Positions 43,017 to 55,912 of a stretch of 64,000 nt of DNA are shown in pieces (position 1 is the first letter of the stretch; each line of letters begins with the position of its first letter). The translations under genes were made by a program, and so were the position numbers. The notes beneath the pieces were generated by a model. That model made no database searches. It was not told the origin of the DNA and saw only the letters and a list, made by a program, of their open reading frames with translations. Origin of the DNA: Cymbomonas tetramitiformis (taxonomy: Eukaryota > Chlorophyta > Pyramimonadophyceae > Pyramimonadales > Pyramimonadaceae); assembly GCA_001247695.2 (NCBI GenBank), contig LGRX02035283.1:1-64000 (forward strand), read 5' to 3'.

Positions 43017-44195
43017 TTGGTATTCTAATCGTCCACGCGACGAACGAGGACACATCAAGTGTGAGTGCAGCAAATAGAGATATACTGTATTTGTGTGTGC
43101 AACAGGTTGGCGGATCGCGTATACATACAGGCGCCGCAGTCGCACATACACGACATATATCGCATAATATCAACCGCTGCGGAATAAACAGCGAAAGGAG
43201 TGTGCGAGGAGATATCGTCGCAAACGCATTTGCTCGCATATACGCCGTCAGAGTATAACAGCGCGACAAGGTGTGCATACAGCATACAGATCGCACATAT
43301 GCGCTGCTATCATTCGCAAAATTGTACGAGATGCGACAAACTGACGCGCAGATGAACAAATCGTCATCAGTGTATGTTCCGTACGCGAAATGGCATTCGT
43401 ATCATATGCCGTACATACCTGCGACAGAGATATGTTCACCATTCGCAGCGCGCACAACAGCGACTTTGATAAACCGCTACTCGCACTAATTTTCAGTGCA
43501 GTGTACGCATCAAAATATCGTCATTTCAAATGGTTGCAAAAATCACTCGTCTACGCGCGCATGATGATTTTGCTTGACAGGATATACATACACCTGCTAG
43601 ATTCATCATGATCAGATGACGCGCGATGATGGTATACAGATATGCAGCATGCTACTTAAATATCTGTGATGCTTGCACATAAGAGATGATGACCATTCAC
43701 GGGCAGATTTACATACAAGTTTGCAGTCATGCGTGTGTAAACTACATGCTGTGTGTGTAACTATACCACACACACACACACACACACATAGTATGACATC
43801 AGATGAAGTGGATGCTGTGCAATCATATATGTGTGTGCAGCAAATATCATAGTGTGTGCAGCAAATATCACATGTGTGTGCAATCATATGTGTGTGCAGT
43901 ACTTATCACACGCACACACTTGCAGTATATACTATTCATTCAGTATATACCAAGTGCATGCAGCAAGATGCACCATGCATAATTATACTATGCAACTATA
44001 CCATGCAGTTTGATTCCACTTTGTTATACATTGACATGTGCATATATTTATGCAGCCAGCTTGATCACGATAGCAGCTGGCATGTATAGTCATGTAGAAC
44101 AGTGCATCAGATGTTGCAATAAAAATCACATAGCATACCTGCTGTGCATGATAAACTATAAACGAACCCACTTGGAAGAAGGTGCCAATCATGAT

Positions 44196-44748
44196 CTTAA
44201 CCCCTAAACGGCGAACTGATCCGATATCGGAACAGACACTCAAACTTGATTTCCTCAGCGGGAAATTAGTCAAATTCGCTTTTGAAGACAGTTCTGAAAA
44301 GCTCTCAATCAGCCACATGCAACCGTTTACTCGATCGCAGCTAAATTATTTTCATGCTCGAAGTATTTACCGAGACGTACTCGATTTCAACTACAAAATA
44401 ACGCGTCACGCGTAGGGCAGTCATAAACTAGTGTTACATCACCCTAACGGTAACAAGTAGCCCTAACAACATGTATCGTACTTGGCGAGATTTTTACTCG
44501 AGGTCTAGGGTCAGAATTAGGGCTTCAACTGTCAAAACAACACGCGAATTCATTAAAGGTTGAATCGTTGAAATTCACGTCGTTGATACTCCGGGTCATC
44601 CAAGTTGAACGCCATCATGCAACCCGCCTTGAACGGACCTTTCCGACACTATTTTCAAAAATGCATTCAGGCAAGAATTCACGTAGTTATCGCGAGAAAC
44701 GAGCAATTTTCAAATACCGAAAATTCCGTCCGCCGTTTAGGGGTTAAG
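44196..44748. mobile_element. piggyBac-like MITE (TTAA termini)
   Basis: Perfect 18-bp inverted repeat CTTAACCCCTAAACGGCG at both ends. If TTAA is the target duplication, the element is TTAA|CCCCTAAACGGCG...CGCCGTTTAGGGG|TTAA, which fits piggyBac-type ends. 553 bp including the repeats, absent from the equivalent place in element 1. A 77-codon ORF (44182-44415) starts outside the element and is not thought to be a gene. Confidence 0.75.
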
Positions 44749-45532
44749 ACAGTAATTAGCTCAATATACCCTGACGTAGGATTTGGGATGGGCATATTGT
44801 TCTACTGTTGATCAATGAAAGGAATGCTCACCAGACCCATGTGTGAAATAAACCAAGCAACTCATCATTCACAGATGAGATATGCAGGATTACATATAAT
44901 AACCAAGTTGATATACATACCATGTTAGCTACATGCTGTTATTGGTATACAGATCATCTTATGTGATAGATCAATTTGGTATAGTGTATTAAATCAGTAA
45001 ATACCTATACACACACACACACACATAGTGTACTCAATCAGGAAGTACCTATGCAGTGACATATGTATTGTTACAATCACTGACATCATTGTGTATAATA
45101 ATGACATTACACTGACTCTTAAGTGTAATGATCAAGTCACTGGTATCATTATGTACATTGAAATTACACTGAATCCTAAGTGTAATAATCAAGTATTATA
45201 TCAATACATTATACATAGATACCATCCAACAAACACATGTGCGTGTTGAATGTCAAGTGATGGCGATAGATATGGGACAGGATCACACAACCTGCTGAAG
45301 GGCTGGATGGAGATATCTCCAGACCCGAAAACAGTATACAGTGCTCAAATAACAGTTGGTCACTGTTGAGCACTGTCCATTCGTCCCACACACTATTGCT
45401 GGAGCAACAACAACTTCTACATTGCATTTTGACAATTGATACAGTATTGATCAGTTCAATTGCATGTAACTCTCTCAGATCAGTTATCACATTGACATCT
45501 GATAGAGGTTGTTATGGACAGCACACACACAC

Positions 45533-46063
45533 TGAACGGCATGAGATCGGCCAACAAAAGCCAGCCCATCATCATCCCAGTGGATGTGAAAAGCAAATCA
45601 AGAGCAGGGCGGGGCCGTGACAAGATACCACAAACGCATACATATTCCCAACCCAAATGCAAAGCAGCATGGAAAGATGATACGATGTGACCGATCGTCG
45701 CCAAACAACTGTTGGTCTCTGGGTTACGGAGTAAGCGGACCCTGCTGGCATGCCCCCCAGTGGCTCCCGGTCGATGGATGGGACCTGTTGGTCCATGGTT
45801 ATGTCATGAATGCAGTCACACCACACAGCATGGACACCCCATGTCAAAAAAGGAAACATGCGGGCACCTAAGTGCTCCCCACAAAATTCAAGGGAGAACA
45901 CAGAAGGTGTACATCACCACCTTCTGCCTCTCCTCGCAGCACGACAGACGAATCTACCGAGCTCTCCAAGAGGCAGTGCCCACCAGAATGGCACCACAGG
46001 GATAACCGCCTCCCAAAACCCACTTCCACCCGGCGGCCGTCCCCGTTCACAGCGATCCGCCAG
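45533..46063. mobile_element. Dispersed-repeat insertion in element 2 leader
   Basis: About 530 bp absent from element 1, inserted within an AC microsatellite. It begins TGAACGGCATGAG and has CCGTTCA near its right end (46043-46049), a short possible inverted terminus. Its first ~138 bp recur inverted at 5640-5782. No ORF of note. Exact boundaries and TSD are uncertain because of the surrounding microsatellite. Confidence 0.6.
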
Positions 46064-46238
46064 TATGTGTGTGTGTGTGTGTGACACTGCTTAGATTTAT
46101 TTATCAAGCTTTGTCCAGATCTACTTGGAATCTGAAGATATCATTTGATACTCTTTCAGTAAGTAGATGATAGGTTACTGACAAGTTATCACTTAAGTGA
46201 TCACTTAAAGTTGATACACCTAATATATATATATATAT

Positions 46239-46500
46239 CAAGGTATGGCTTACGCGAGGTCGACTTTACACAAAACTTCGGGAAATACTTTTATTCGATA
46301 AACATGTCGCTTAAACCAATCTAAACATATTGCGCGCTCTGGGTATACAATTGACCCAGGCATTGAAAAGTTATGGCCGATACCGCTCGGTTACCTCCCA
46401 TACTTAACCATACTTAAGAGCACACTTCAATCATATTTATCTCACGATCTAGAAAATCGGAAGTTTTGTGTAAAGTCGACCTCGCGTAAGCCATACCTTG
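46239..46500. mobile_element. 262-bp MITE with 41-bp perfect TIRs
   Basis: Ends CAAGGTATGGCTTACGCGAG and its complement; the perfect inverted repeat runs about 41 bp on each side. It is inserted in a TA repeat, so the target duplication (TA or ATATAT) is ambiguous. Absent from element 1. A TA target would suggest a Tc1/mariner-type relative. Confidence 0.88.
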
Positions 46501-47564
46501 ATATATCTTGGTCCACTTTCCATGGGTTTCAATCAGCAAAACCCATATGTGTGTGCAACCACACATATTGACCATCAGATATCTTCACTAAAATGCCATG
46601 AAAAATATCATGTGCAAAAGTGAGATAAGTTACATGAGTTCTGTAAGTTGCACATTACACACACACCGCTATATATATGCTGTAGTATATATATAAGTGG
46701 CCAGAAATGGTGAAAATGGGTAAAATCCCATTGCGGGAGATTTCAAAATTGAAATTCGGACTCCATTTTTTCACGGATTATCATTTTATACCTATTAAGG
46801 TACCTGAAAAACATTATGTGCACAGTCATATCTCATGTAACACCCTAAATATCTTGTGTGTAACACCTAGGGGTGTACATAGTTGCTGTAACTAAATACG
46901 TGAAAAACTCACACGTATGATTTCAAAATGAAAATTTGGGTTTCATTTTTTTCGCTACTCCATTTATTCAGCTATTGAAAAATCTGCCCAAAATAGTACA
47001 GCACTTGTAACACCCTGTAACACCCTGAAAATCACGTGTACAGTTACAGGGGTGTAACATACCTCCTAATACCACGTGATATACAGTGACATATTAAATG
47101 CAGTTTTGCTTCAATTACTTCAAAAAATGTTCATACTGCTTTAATTTGACATAATTTAGCGTTACTGATACCAAGTAACACCCTAATGTCACTGTGGGTG
47201 ATAAGGGTCACTGTAACACTATACACCCTGAAATGCCGCTATATATAGCAAAACACTCTGTGTTTGGCATTTATGTCATGCTGAAATCAGCACAGTTATG
47301 ACAATATTTCGGGCAACAACCCAAAAACTGTCGGGCAACAACCCAAAAACTGTAGGGCGACAACCCAAGGACTGTAGGGCAGCAACCCTAAAACTGTATA
47401 AGCTGCTTCCTATAAGGACTGCATGCTACATTATGAGGTATTAAGGCACTTGACAACTGCCTGTGTGTTCACACTTCCTTGAGGGGGGAAGAAGGTGGAA
47501 CCATATATACATACATTACCTCATTATAACAATGTACAAAAATAATACATGTACAAAAATATAG

Positions 47565-47595
<31 letters not shown>

Positions 47596-47638
47596 GCCAG
47601 TTGAAGGTTTTTTGTTGGTGTTGTGTTTTGTCTTATAG

Positions 47639-49103
47639 ATGGCAGAAGTAGCAGAAATACCAGCTATTAATGCAGATCCATCTACCTGGTTCTTTGATAT
47701 CTTAGGCTCATACGATGCCTTCAGTCGGTTTAAGATACCTAAATGGCTTACTGGTTACGCTGATACCCAGACCAGATTTGATGAGATTGGGTATTTTGAC
47801 AACATCAGTCGTATGAAACCCGACATGAGTAGATACAGAGACCCTGAGACAGAACCACAGGAACCAGACGAAGAGTATACAGAGGATCATGCTCCACCAG
47901 TATTCACAGACCCTGATGATGGTCATTTACCTCATTTAGCACCAGCTCCATCCGCATTAGTTCCAAAGGTGAAAATGGCCTAAGGAATATAAGGCTGGAC
48001 AGGATGCTGAGATTTGGTTGGATACAGTGGATAGATACTTTCAGTTTACTTATCCAGGTGTGTCAGACAAAGATCTTATTACAGTTTTCCTGACACTCAT
48101 TCAGAACAATGACAGACATTATTTTCAGGTCGTGGCCAAAAAGCCAGATGCCACGTATGAAAGTATCAGAAGGACATTCCTCAGTCAGTTTGGTAATCCA
48201 CACAAAAGATCAGTAGCCAAAAAGCATCTTATGGCACTGAATCAGGGAAACCAGACCTTTGCAGATTATCTCCGCACGTTCACATCACTGGCTGCCTTAG
48301 CATCAGTTGATCTGGATGATGCTTTGATAAAGGACAGATTCATCAGTAATATGGAATCAGATCTTCGCAAACAGTTTCACCTCAGATTTTTAACAGAGGA
48401 CGAAAGGAATAATCTGTCGTGGGCACAAACCACACAGATCCTGCTCGATTTGAATTATGTAGTTCATTCGAAGCAGTCAGAGACCCTTCACTATAGGGGG
48501 CAGAAAGAACAGTCAGGAGGCCCAGTCAGAAAAGATAAGGACAAAGGCCGTGGCAAAAAGCCATATGACAGATCCAATCGGAATTGGAACCAGAATCAGA
48601 ATGGCAATCAAAATCAAAATGCCAATAAGAATTCCCAGAGGAATAAAGGGAAAGGAGGAAAAGGCAAAGGCAAAGGAAAAGGAAAAGGAGCAGCAGCAAA
48701 TCCTCCTCAGCCTTGCCAACGTTGTGGTCGTACCAATCACGTCACAAAGGATTGTTTTTCCACCAGGACACCAGAAGGGAAAGCCATAAAAGGCAATCCT
48801 CCAGCTCAGAATCCATACAGAGGACAGCATCAACAGAATAATCAGGGTGCTAAGAACGAGTCTAACAAACTTGTGAAAACAATCAACACCCTGGTTAAGG
48901 AGCTACAGAATCAGCAGAGCATTAATGCAGCAGTTGCAGCTCCAGCTCCAGCTCCAGCTTCAGCTCCAGCTCCTCAGGGAAACTCTCAGGGTACTGCACA
49001 GGTACCAGTGTTGAGAGCACCCCGAGGGCAAATCAGCCTGAAGATGCCACTGAAGCAAGTGGCCGGGTTGAGAGTATCTCAGAAGAAGTCCTTTCCAGTC
49101 TGA
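47639..49103 (+). pseudogene. gag: Gag of element 2 (one frameshift)
   Basis: Homologous to the element 1 Gag throughout. A deletion of about 5 bp near 47977 (between PKVKM and the capsid region) stops the first frame at 47983, and the frame continues from about 47990 to 49103. The CCHC knuckle CQRCGRTNHVTKDC is intact. The C-terminal frame runs about 75 bp further than in element 1 because the CCTCGAGGTAA stop region differs. Pol again lies in the -1 frame. Confidence 0.9.
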
Positions 49104-52100
49104 CATTACAGTTTCAGCAGATGGATACTCCCTCAGAGCACATCGCACAGATGCAGTCTCAGACAGCACAGCTGAAATCACAGAAGAAGTTGTTGTTGTA
49201 CAAAGGGAAAGTATATGGACAGAGTACTCATATATTGGTAGATCCAGGAGCTACATCGTCTTTTATCGACAGACAGTTCGCTTCTCAGCTTGGTATTGCA
49301 CCAACAGATTCCTCATCATTCTCAGTGGGATTGGCTGGAGGAAGCCAGTTACCCTGTACATCCTATCTTCCCAATGCTACATTCACGCTGGGTAAGTATA
49401 AGGATACAGAAGATTTCTACATCATTGATATGAAACCCTTTACAGTCATCCTGGGACAGGATTGGTTGGAAAGAAGAAATCCGCACATAGACTTCCAGTC
49501 CAAGAATATGACGATCACCAGGAAACACTCATCAGGTTCCAATGTTCGTACAGTTCTGTCCAGAGTTGAACAGACTCCAGATTCAGATGACCTTCCTGAA
49601 ATGGAATTGGTCAGTGCCACCACTATGAGAAAGCACCTACGACGTATACGATCCAGTGGGTCGGCTGAAGAAGCCGTAGCTTATCTCTTTTTTTCTCTCA
49701 GAGGTCGATGGTGAACTCTCTGGTCATGGCAGCAGCAGACACAGACACCACTATGGAAGACCCAAAGGTCACAGCAGCACGTGATCTAGTCAGAGAAGAC
49801 TTTTCAGATATTTTCCAGGAGGATCTTCCAGCTGGCCACAGGCCAGAACGGTTTGAAGGTGGATATCATCGCATCAACATTGAACCTGGGCACAAGCCAC
49901 CATCACAGCCAGTTCGTACCATTCCAGTGCCTATGATGGAGGAGCTCAAACGACAGATCATCAAATATGTCGAACTGGGTATCCTTCGTCCGTCATCATC
50001 ACCATATGGATGTCCAATCGTTTTCGCTCCTAAGCCAGGGGGGAAGTGGAGGATGTGCTGTGATTATCGAGCCCTTAATAACATCACTATAAAGGATAAA
50101 GGACACGTATCCACTGCCACCTCACGATACTCTTCTTGAACAGCTTAAAGGTGCACGATGGTTTAGCAGTTTTGACTTCAATCAGTTCGTTCCGTCAGAT
50201 TCCTATACACCCAGATGACATTCACAAAACAGCAATACGTACCAGATACGGTTCCTATGAGTGGACAGTAATGCCTTTCGGGTTAACTAACGCTCCTGCG
50301 ACCGCGCTCCGTGTTGGAAATCGAGCATTCTTTGACTTCATCGATCAGTTCTTGTTCATTTTCATGGATGACACCATAGTGTACAGTCCAGATTTTGACA
50401 GCCACGTGAAGCATGTTCGACAGTTCTTACAGCGCGGCAGAGATCATCAGTTCTACATCAGGCCTTCTAAGGTTGAGTTGTTCGTCAGATCCATCGATTT
50501 TATCGGACACCATATCTCTGAGGCAGGCCTATCCATCATCGAAGACAGAATCCGTGCAGTCATGGCTATCCAGCCTCCAGTGTCGTATGGTCCAACCGTT
50601 GGCAAACAGCCTCTACGCCGTATGGCTAAAGATGGCAAGTCATCCCTTCGGTCATTCTTGGGCATGGTCGGCCAGTTTAGGAGATTTATACCAAAGTTCT
50701 CCAAGACTGCCGAGCCGCTCAATCGTCTCCTTAAAGATAATGCAGAGTTTGTCTGGGAATCTGAGCAGCAGAAGGCATTTGATAATCTCAAAAGTGCCAT
50801 CTGCCATGCTCCAGTACTACAACTTCCAGATCAGAAACTGCCATCGATTATGGAGGTCGATGGATCAGGCACACACGTTGGTCAAGTGGTATTACAGGAT
50901 CAAGGAAAAGGTATGAAGCCATGTGGCTATCACAGCGTCACTCTTTCTGATACACAGAGACGTTGGCATATTCCTGAGATCGAGCTATTTGCCATTGTGG
51001 AGGGCTTCCGATTCTTTCGCCACATCTTGCTGGGAGCTCCTGAGACTATTGTTCGCTCAGATCATCAGCCACTGGTTTATTTCCAGTCCAAATCCACACT
51101 AAGCCCCAAACAGGCGAGGTGGTTGGATGAGCTCTCCGAGTACAACTTCCGAATAGAGCACATTTCTGGCGAGAAGAATAAGGTTGCAGATGCACTCACC
51201 CGTATTTCTACACTCTTTGAACTCACTGATTGTCTGCAACATATAGACGTCAGCGAGGTTCCAGTCATTGACATACCGTCTACAGATTCTACATTCATTG
51301 CTCTTATATCTGCATCATCAGCTCATCAGCTTCACGACATTATTATATCACAGTATGATCGTGACACATTTGCACAGACTATATTATCTAAGCTGGCATC
51401 ATCGACATCATCACAGTCAGTCAGCAATTTTGAGCTCATTCAGGGGTTGATCTATCGCAAGACCATATATGGCAGACAGCTTTACATTCCACCTACTGCC
51501 AAAGTTCCTACAGATGACGGTGAGATCACACAGCTTCGCCACATTCTACTTCATGAGTGCCACTCAGCCACTATTTCTGGTAATGTAGGCAAAAATCGCA
51601 TGCTCCATCTATTGCGTAGCCGATATTATTGGCCAGGAATGACGATGGCAGCCATTCAGTACATTCGGGAGTGCCCCGTGTGTCAACGCCAGAAAACGAG
51701 GAGACACAAACCTTATGGTCAGTCACATATACGATATTGTGTGCCTAAGACAAAATGGCTTGATGTATCTCTTGACTGGATTACTGACCTGCCTATCACC
51801 ACTAATGGGCACGACAGTATATTTGTGGTAATGTGCCAATTCTCTCATCGCTGTCATCTCATTCCCTTCAGCATGACCTGGACTGCTCAGCGTACTGCTT
51901 CAATATATATGCAGCATATCTTCAAGCTCCATGGTCTTCCGAGGAACATCATCTCAGATCGAGACCCCAGATTTACTTCTACATTCTGGCAAACACTGTG
52001 GAAATCTACTGGTACGAGATTGTCTATGACGTCTTCACACCATCCACAGTCGAATGCAAGCAATGAAAGGAGTCATGCCTTCATTGAGGACATCCTCAGG

Positions 52101-52908
52101 TATTTTTCAATCTGTTTGATGCATGATTCACCATCCTCTGGTTTATAAACTGATTAGATAGTATTTTTCTCCTCAGGTGTTGTTGCAACGATACTTCAGC
52201 CAATTCGTGGGAGGACAAGTTGCCTCTGGTGGAGTTTGCAATTAACAACACGGTTTCTGCAACTACTGGTTATTCACCATTTTATCTCGACTCGATGGCG
52301 CAGCCACTTTCGCCTCATGATCTGGCAATCACTATTCCGCCAGAAGCTCCTGTTCCAATACAGAATGCTATTCGAGATCATTTTGACCAGTACTCGGCTG
52401 TACATGCCAACGCGGTAGACAACATTTCCCGAGCAGCAGAAATTAGCCAAGCCAGATTCAATAAGACTCACATGCCCCGGCAATATGCAGTAGGGCAGAA
52501 AGTTCTTTTACGGACCGAGTTTATCCAATGGACTGGTTTGACAGAGGCAGGCAGACACTTTAAACAGCCATACATTGGACCGTTTACCATATCTAAAGTG
52601 CTCAGCCATGGACGTGCTTATGAGTTAGATTTCGGGGATCTCGATATTCGTATCCATCCGGTTCAGCCTGTATCCAGAATAGAGCTGTATAATGACTCGA
52701 TCCAAGCACCTTTGCCTCTGCCACAGATGATCACCGAAGAAGGGCAACCACTGTTTGAGATATCACACATACTCTCAGATAAGATCACTAGAGGTGTCAA
52801 GTACTATTTAGTGCGATATGCAGGCTACGCGGCCCTGAGCATGGCACCTGGGTCAAAGCCACAGAGCTGACCAATGCAGCAGACATGATAGCTGCCTATG
52901 AAGGCTAA
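49104..52908 (+). pseudogene. pol: Pol of element 2 (several frameshifts)
   Basis: Same domain order as element 1: protease (LVDPGATSSFID), RT (FMDDTIVYS), RNase H, zinc-binding DDE integrase and chromodomain. Frame breaks relative to element 1: an extra T in a T run near 49690, a 7-bp insertion near 50095 (within NNITIKD), an extra base near 50188 (FNQF/RQIPIH) and a 2-bp insertion near 52829 that removes the last ~20 residues of the chromodomain. From 50136 one frame runs 670 codons through RT, RNase H and integrase. It lacks the element 1 nonsense codon, having GAGCAGCAG at that place. The integrase continues across the 77-bp intron. Confidence 0.92.
52100..52176 (+). other. 77-bp GT-AG intron within pol of element 2
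   Basis: CTCAG|GTATTT to CTCCTCAG|GTGTTG, at the same codon as the 85-bp intron of element 1. It shares CACCATCCTCTGGTTTATAA and AACTGATTAGAT, the latter a plausible branch-point area. Removal restores the downstream integrase frame. Confidence 0.85.
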
Positions 52909-53841
52909 CATTATATTAAGCCTAGCGCCCTTACTTCTTGCAATATATACTAATACATGTCGATCATCTATATACCTTGCTCTTAATGTTTTATCATTAT
53001 GTTGCATAGAAGCAGGAAATTGATCCTTCCTTGCTAAAGGTGTAGTGAGCCTTGTACCAAATCATACCCTTGCACAGATACGCATACATGCGAGATATCA
53101 TATCTGTGGATAAATAAAAACTGCTAAGCTACCTTTGCCAGACCATGGGTTGTCATTCGGATCTATGGCCAGTAATCCGCGCTACCGGATACTGAGGTGG
53201 ACGGAGTTGTGATCCTGAGTTATGCTTGACACACATAACTAAAACGAATTTCACATTAGTACGTTGTCGAATCCACTCTATGAAATGTTCGTCAAAGCGC
53301 GCGTACCGGACCAAATATTGAGGAGTTGAGCAGACCGGGTGCAGGATTATAAATCCAATCTCGTTAAGCAGGGCCACTCCGTTAAAATCGGGCTCCCCAT
53401 GCCGCCTGTGAACCTCCATAGTAGCTTCAGGAGGGGAGGAAGGGTTGGGTGCACTATATAAGGCCGAGAATCGTTCGTTAAATCGTCGATCATCGTTCGC
53501 AAAGGCGTCGACGGCAAGCACAAATATCTATCCGTAACGTAAACCTCGGATACCTTGAAACGTCACTCTGAAATACGATACGCAATTCATGGATACCTTG
53601 AAACGTCACTCTGAAATACGATACGCAATTCATGGGGGCTACATCCTAAGAACTGTAAGGCTAAATGCCTAAGGTGAGGGTTTAAAGTGGACTCAGTTCC
53701 CCCCAATATCCTAAAACACCTTGAGGGACGCCTCATCGGTGTAAGAAGACTGGTACCAGCACAACAACAAAGACATCAAAGACATATACAAAGGTATGCA
53801 CCCTTTATTGTGAGGTCACAACTCTTTTAAGAGGGGAGATC
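52909..53841 (+). other. 3' untranslated region and polypurine tract of element 2
   Basis: About 0.93 kb, homologous to 26806-27903, with a direct repeat of ATACCTTGAAACGTCACTCT (about 53549 and 53594). It ends AAGAGGGGAGATC before the LTR. Confidence 0.8.
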
Positions 53842-54378
53842 TGTCAGGGTTATGACCGATGACATACATGTCATACATGTCATACATACCTGTCATACAT
53901 GTCATACATGTCATGTCATGTCATGTCGTGTCATGTCATATATTATAATGACATACAGTCGTCAGTACGGTCGACTATGACATGTACAGTCATACCATCT
54001 GTCATCCACTCACCTTGAGTGACACCTGTCATCGAGAGGCCAGGTATTGGCATCGAGATGGCAAAGCAAGATTAGTCTTGAAGAACCGAAGTGTTCTGAG
54101 AAGACTCATCTTCGCTTCAAGCATGAATTGAACAAGCATGCGGGTATCACATGGCTTATTCGATCAGCCGATACTGTTGTTCACCCAATGCCTCGGGTTC
54201 ACAACCCAATTGTGGTAGCACCTGAGAGGTGCGGGGCATTGGCGTAAATGAGGTAGCATTGAGCTACAGCAGCACTTCTGGAGAAGCGACTGCACTCATA
54301 TCCACACATACGTTGCGCGAGCTGTTATCGTTCAATAATAGCCGTGCTATCATATCGCTTACTTAGCGATCCCTATCA
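53842..54378 (+). repeat. 3' LTR of element 2
   Basis: 537 bp, ends GATCCCTATCA, followed by the TSD copy TCTTC. Confidence 0.93.
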
Positions 54379-54394
54379 TCTTCAGTCTTTTACA

Positions 54395-54614
54395 TGTTGA
54401 GAAAAAGAGCTTGCATAGGAAGTGGAAAGCAGTTATCAAAAATTTTGAACTTTTGTGTAGTTACAGTAGGAAGTTTACTGCACAGTGACATAAGACAATA
54501 TATACAGTACCGAGCTGGTGTTGTAGGGGCACTGACAATAAATAAGACTGTTTAGTAGTAGTAGGACTAGGTAGTCGTGCTTTGTGTGGACACGTCGTGC
54601 ATAAGTTCGCGACA
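54395..54614 (+). repeat. LTR of methyltransferase retroelement (second copy)
   Basis: 220 bp, nearly identical to 41862-42078, same orientation, starting TGTTGAGAAAAAGAGC and ending GCGACA. What follows is gag-like sequence, so this behaves as a 5' LTR. The next bases (CAATCAACACTTTGC) do not start with TGG, so a standard primer site is not evident. Confidence 0.85.
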
Positions 54615-55912
54615 CAATCAACACTTTGCAACACTTGCGGACGCGGGATCAGAGACATCAGGGGAAGCCGAGCCAGAGACAGCGGCCCAGACTCTTACGG
54701 TTATTTTTGTGGAAGACATGGACAGTGGTGACTCAACAAAGCTAATCCGCTACCTTGGGAAGCTGCCCACGTACACGCGCACCAAGGATGAGGACCGTCC
54801 GAAGTTCGTGCAGGACTTCTCCGTGTTGGTCGAGGTAGTGCGGCGCCATCATGATGCCAACACCCGGCAGAAAGTAAGGTCTGTCACCGGCACCACGATG
54901 ACTGGCGAACAGAGAAACAAGTTGAGGAATACTCAACCTGAGTGGCAGATGGTGTGGGACACGATTTCCTCGTTATTACTGGCAGGAGAAGGCAAATCAG
55001 ATTATTGCCTCACCAGCCTACACCTGGTGGTGTGAGAGCTACACGGAAGGGGGGCCGGTAGCCTCTAAGATGGAACGGGTGCTCAAAGATACTAGGGAAC
55101 GTGGCCCACTGGTGGGTTCCATTCCTTGTGCGAGGCCTCCATTTCAGGAAATGGAACCTGAAAGTGTGTGGGGCGTCGCAAAAGTGTGCACGAATGCGGA
55201 CTCCGAAGGCGAAGTATCGCAGGAGTATTTGACCTGTGCGGGTACCTCGTTGCGAGGACTAATTGGGAGAGATGGTAGCTTGTACACACAATACTATTGG
55301 GCCCCGAGGGCATTCATTGCCGAACTGGACAGCAAGTTTATGATGAAAGGCGCCCAGGAAAAAGGACCTTCTCACTAGCAAACCCCAGGAACCGGGACAA
55401 GACGGGTTGACTTATGTGAAAATGTGCCAACGCAAGGAGATGTTGGTACATGCTGGCAAAGAAGTGTGTCAGTGACGAGTCTCTACGCCAGTTAATCGAG
55501 GAGTGTGTGCCCCACCTTCGCATAATTGTCTTCAAGATAAGACCCGGGTGTCAAAACAGCTGCGAGTGCAGTTCCCACCTAGTAAAGTTACCTGGAAGGA
55601 CCTCGAGGGGCGTTGTCGAAGCTCAGGACAAGCTGAAGAACGACGCGGAATCTTGGATTCTATCTTTCATCCAGGAGCTCACTACTCGTCGCAGTGGCTG
55701 CAAGTATGCTTGTGCCAGGGGTCAGTGGTCCACCTCAACCGTACAATTGGCAGGTTCGTACTTCTGTACGACGGGGCAGCTCGATGAAAATTGGTACCGA
55801 ACGGGACCCCAAAGCCATTGACTGTGTACTATGGGGACCGAGAAGGAGCCGAATATTGCTGGCAGAATATTATTGCCACGGCTTCTGGAGCGCTACGCCG
55901 CTGGGAGCGTAG
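54615..55912 (+). pseudogene. Decayed gag-like ORF downstream of the LTR
   Basis: The frame open from 54577 to 55035 includes a likely Met at 54718 (MDSGDSTKLIRYLGKLPTY), then FVQDFSVLVEVVRRHHDAN and EWQMVWDTI. The sequence continues in a second frame after about 54963 (IIASPAYTWWCESYTEGG, then MERVLKDTRERGPLV to 55378), and in further frames to about 55912. Several frameshifts are therefore present. No zinc knuckle or protease is visible. Location next to the LTR suggests the 5' coding region of the methyltransferase element family, or of a second copy. This is inferred from position, not from motifs. Confidence 0.45.

Larger units (their letters stand above)
43017..47638 (+). other. Leader of element 2 with three insertions
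   Basis: 4,622 bp of non-coding leader. Subtracting the insertions at 44196-44748, about 45533-46063 and 46239-46500 leaves about 3,276 bp, matching the 3,279-bp leader of element 1. AC/GT microsatellites lie at 43771, 45011 and 46068. The four-unit 22-bp repeat is at 47311-47397. Confidence 0.75.
42465..54378 (+). mobile_element. Ty3/Gypsy chromovirus, element 2 (full length)
   Basis: 11,914 bp. LTRs at 42465-43016 and 53842-54378 start TGTCAGGGTTATGACC. A perfect 5-bp duplication TCTTC flanks them (42460-42464, 54379-54383). Same family as element 1 but a distinct subfamily: the LTR 3' halves differ clearly, while pol is mostly alignable codon for codon. It carries three later insertions in the leader. 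Gag and pol contain several frameshifts, so it is defective. Confidence 0.95.

Noticed and set aside
46021..46090. Coding Val/Cys-rich tract
   Set aside because: It is the GT microsatellite next to the insertion in element 2.
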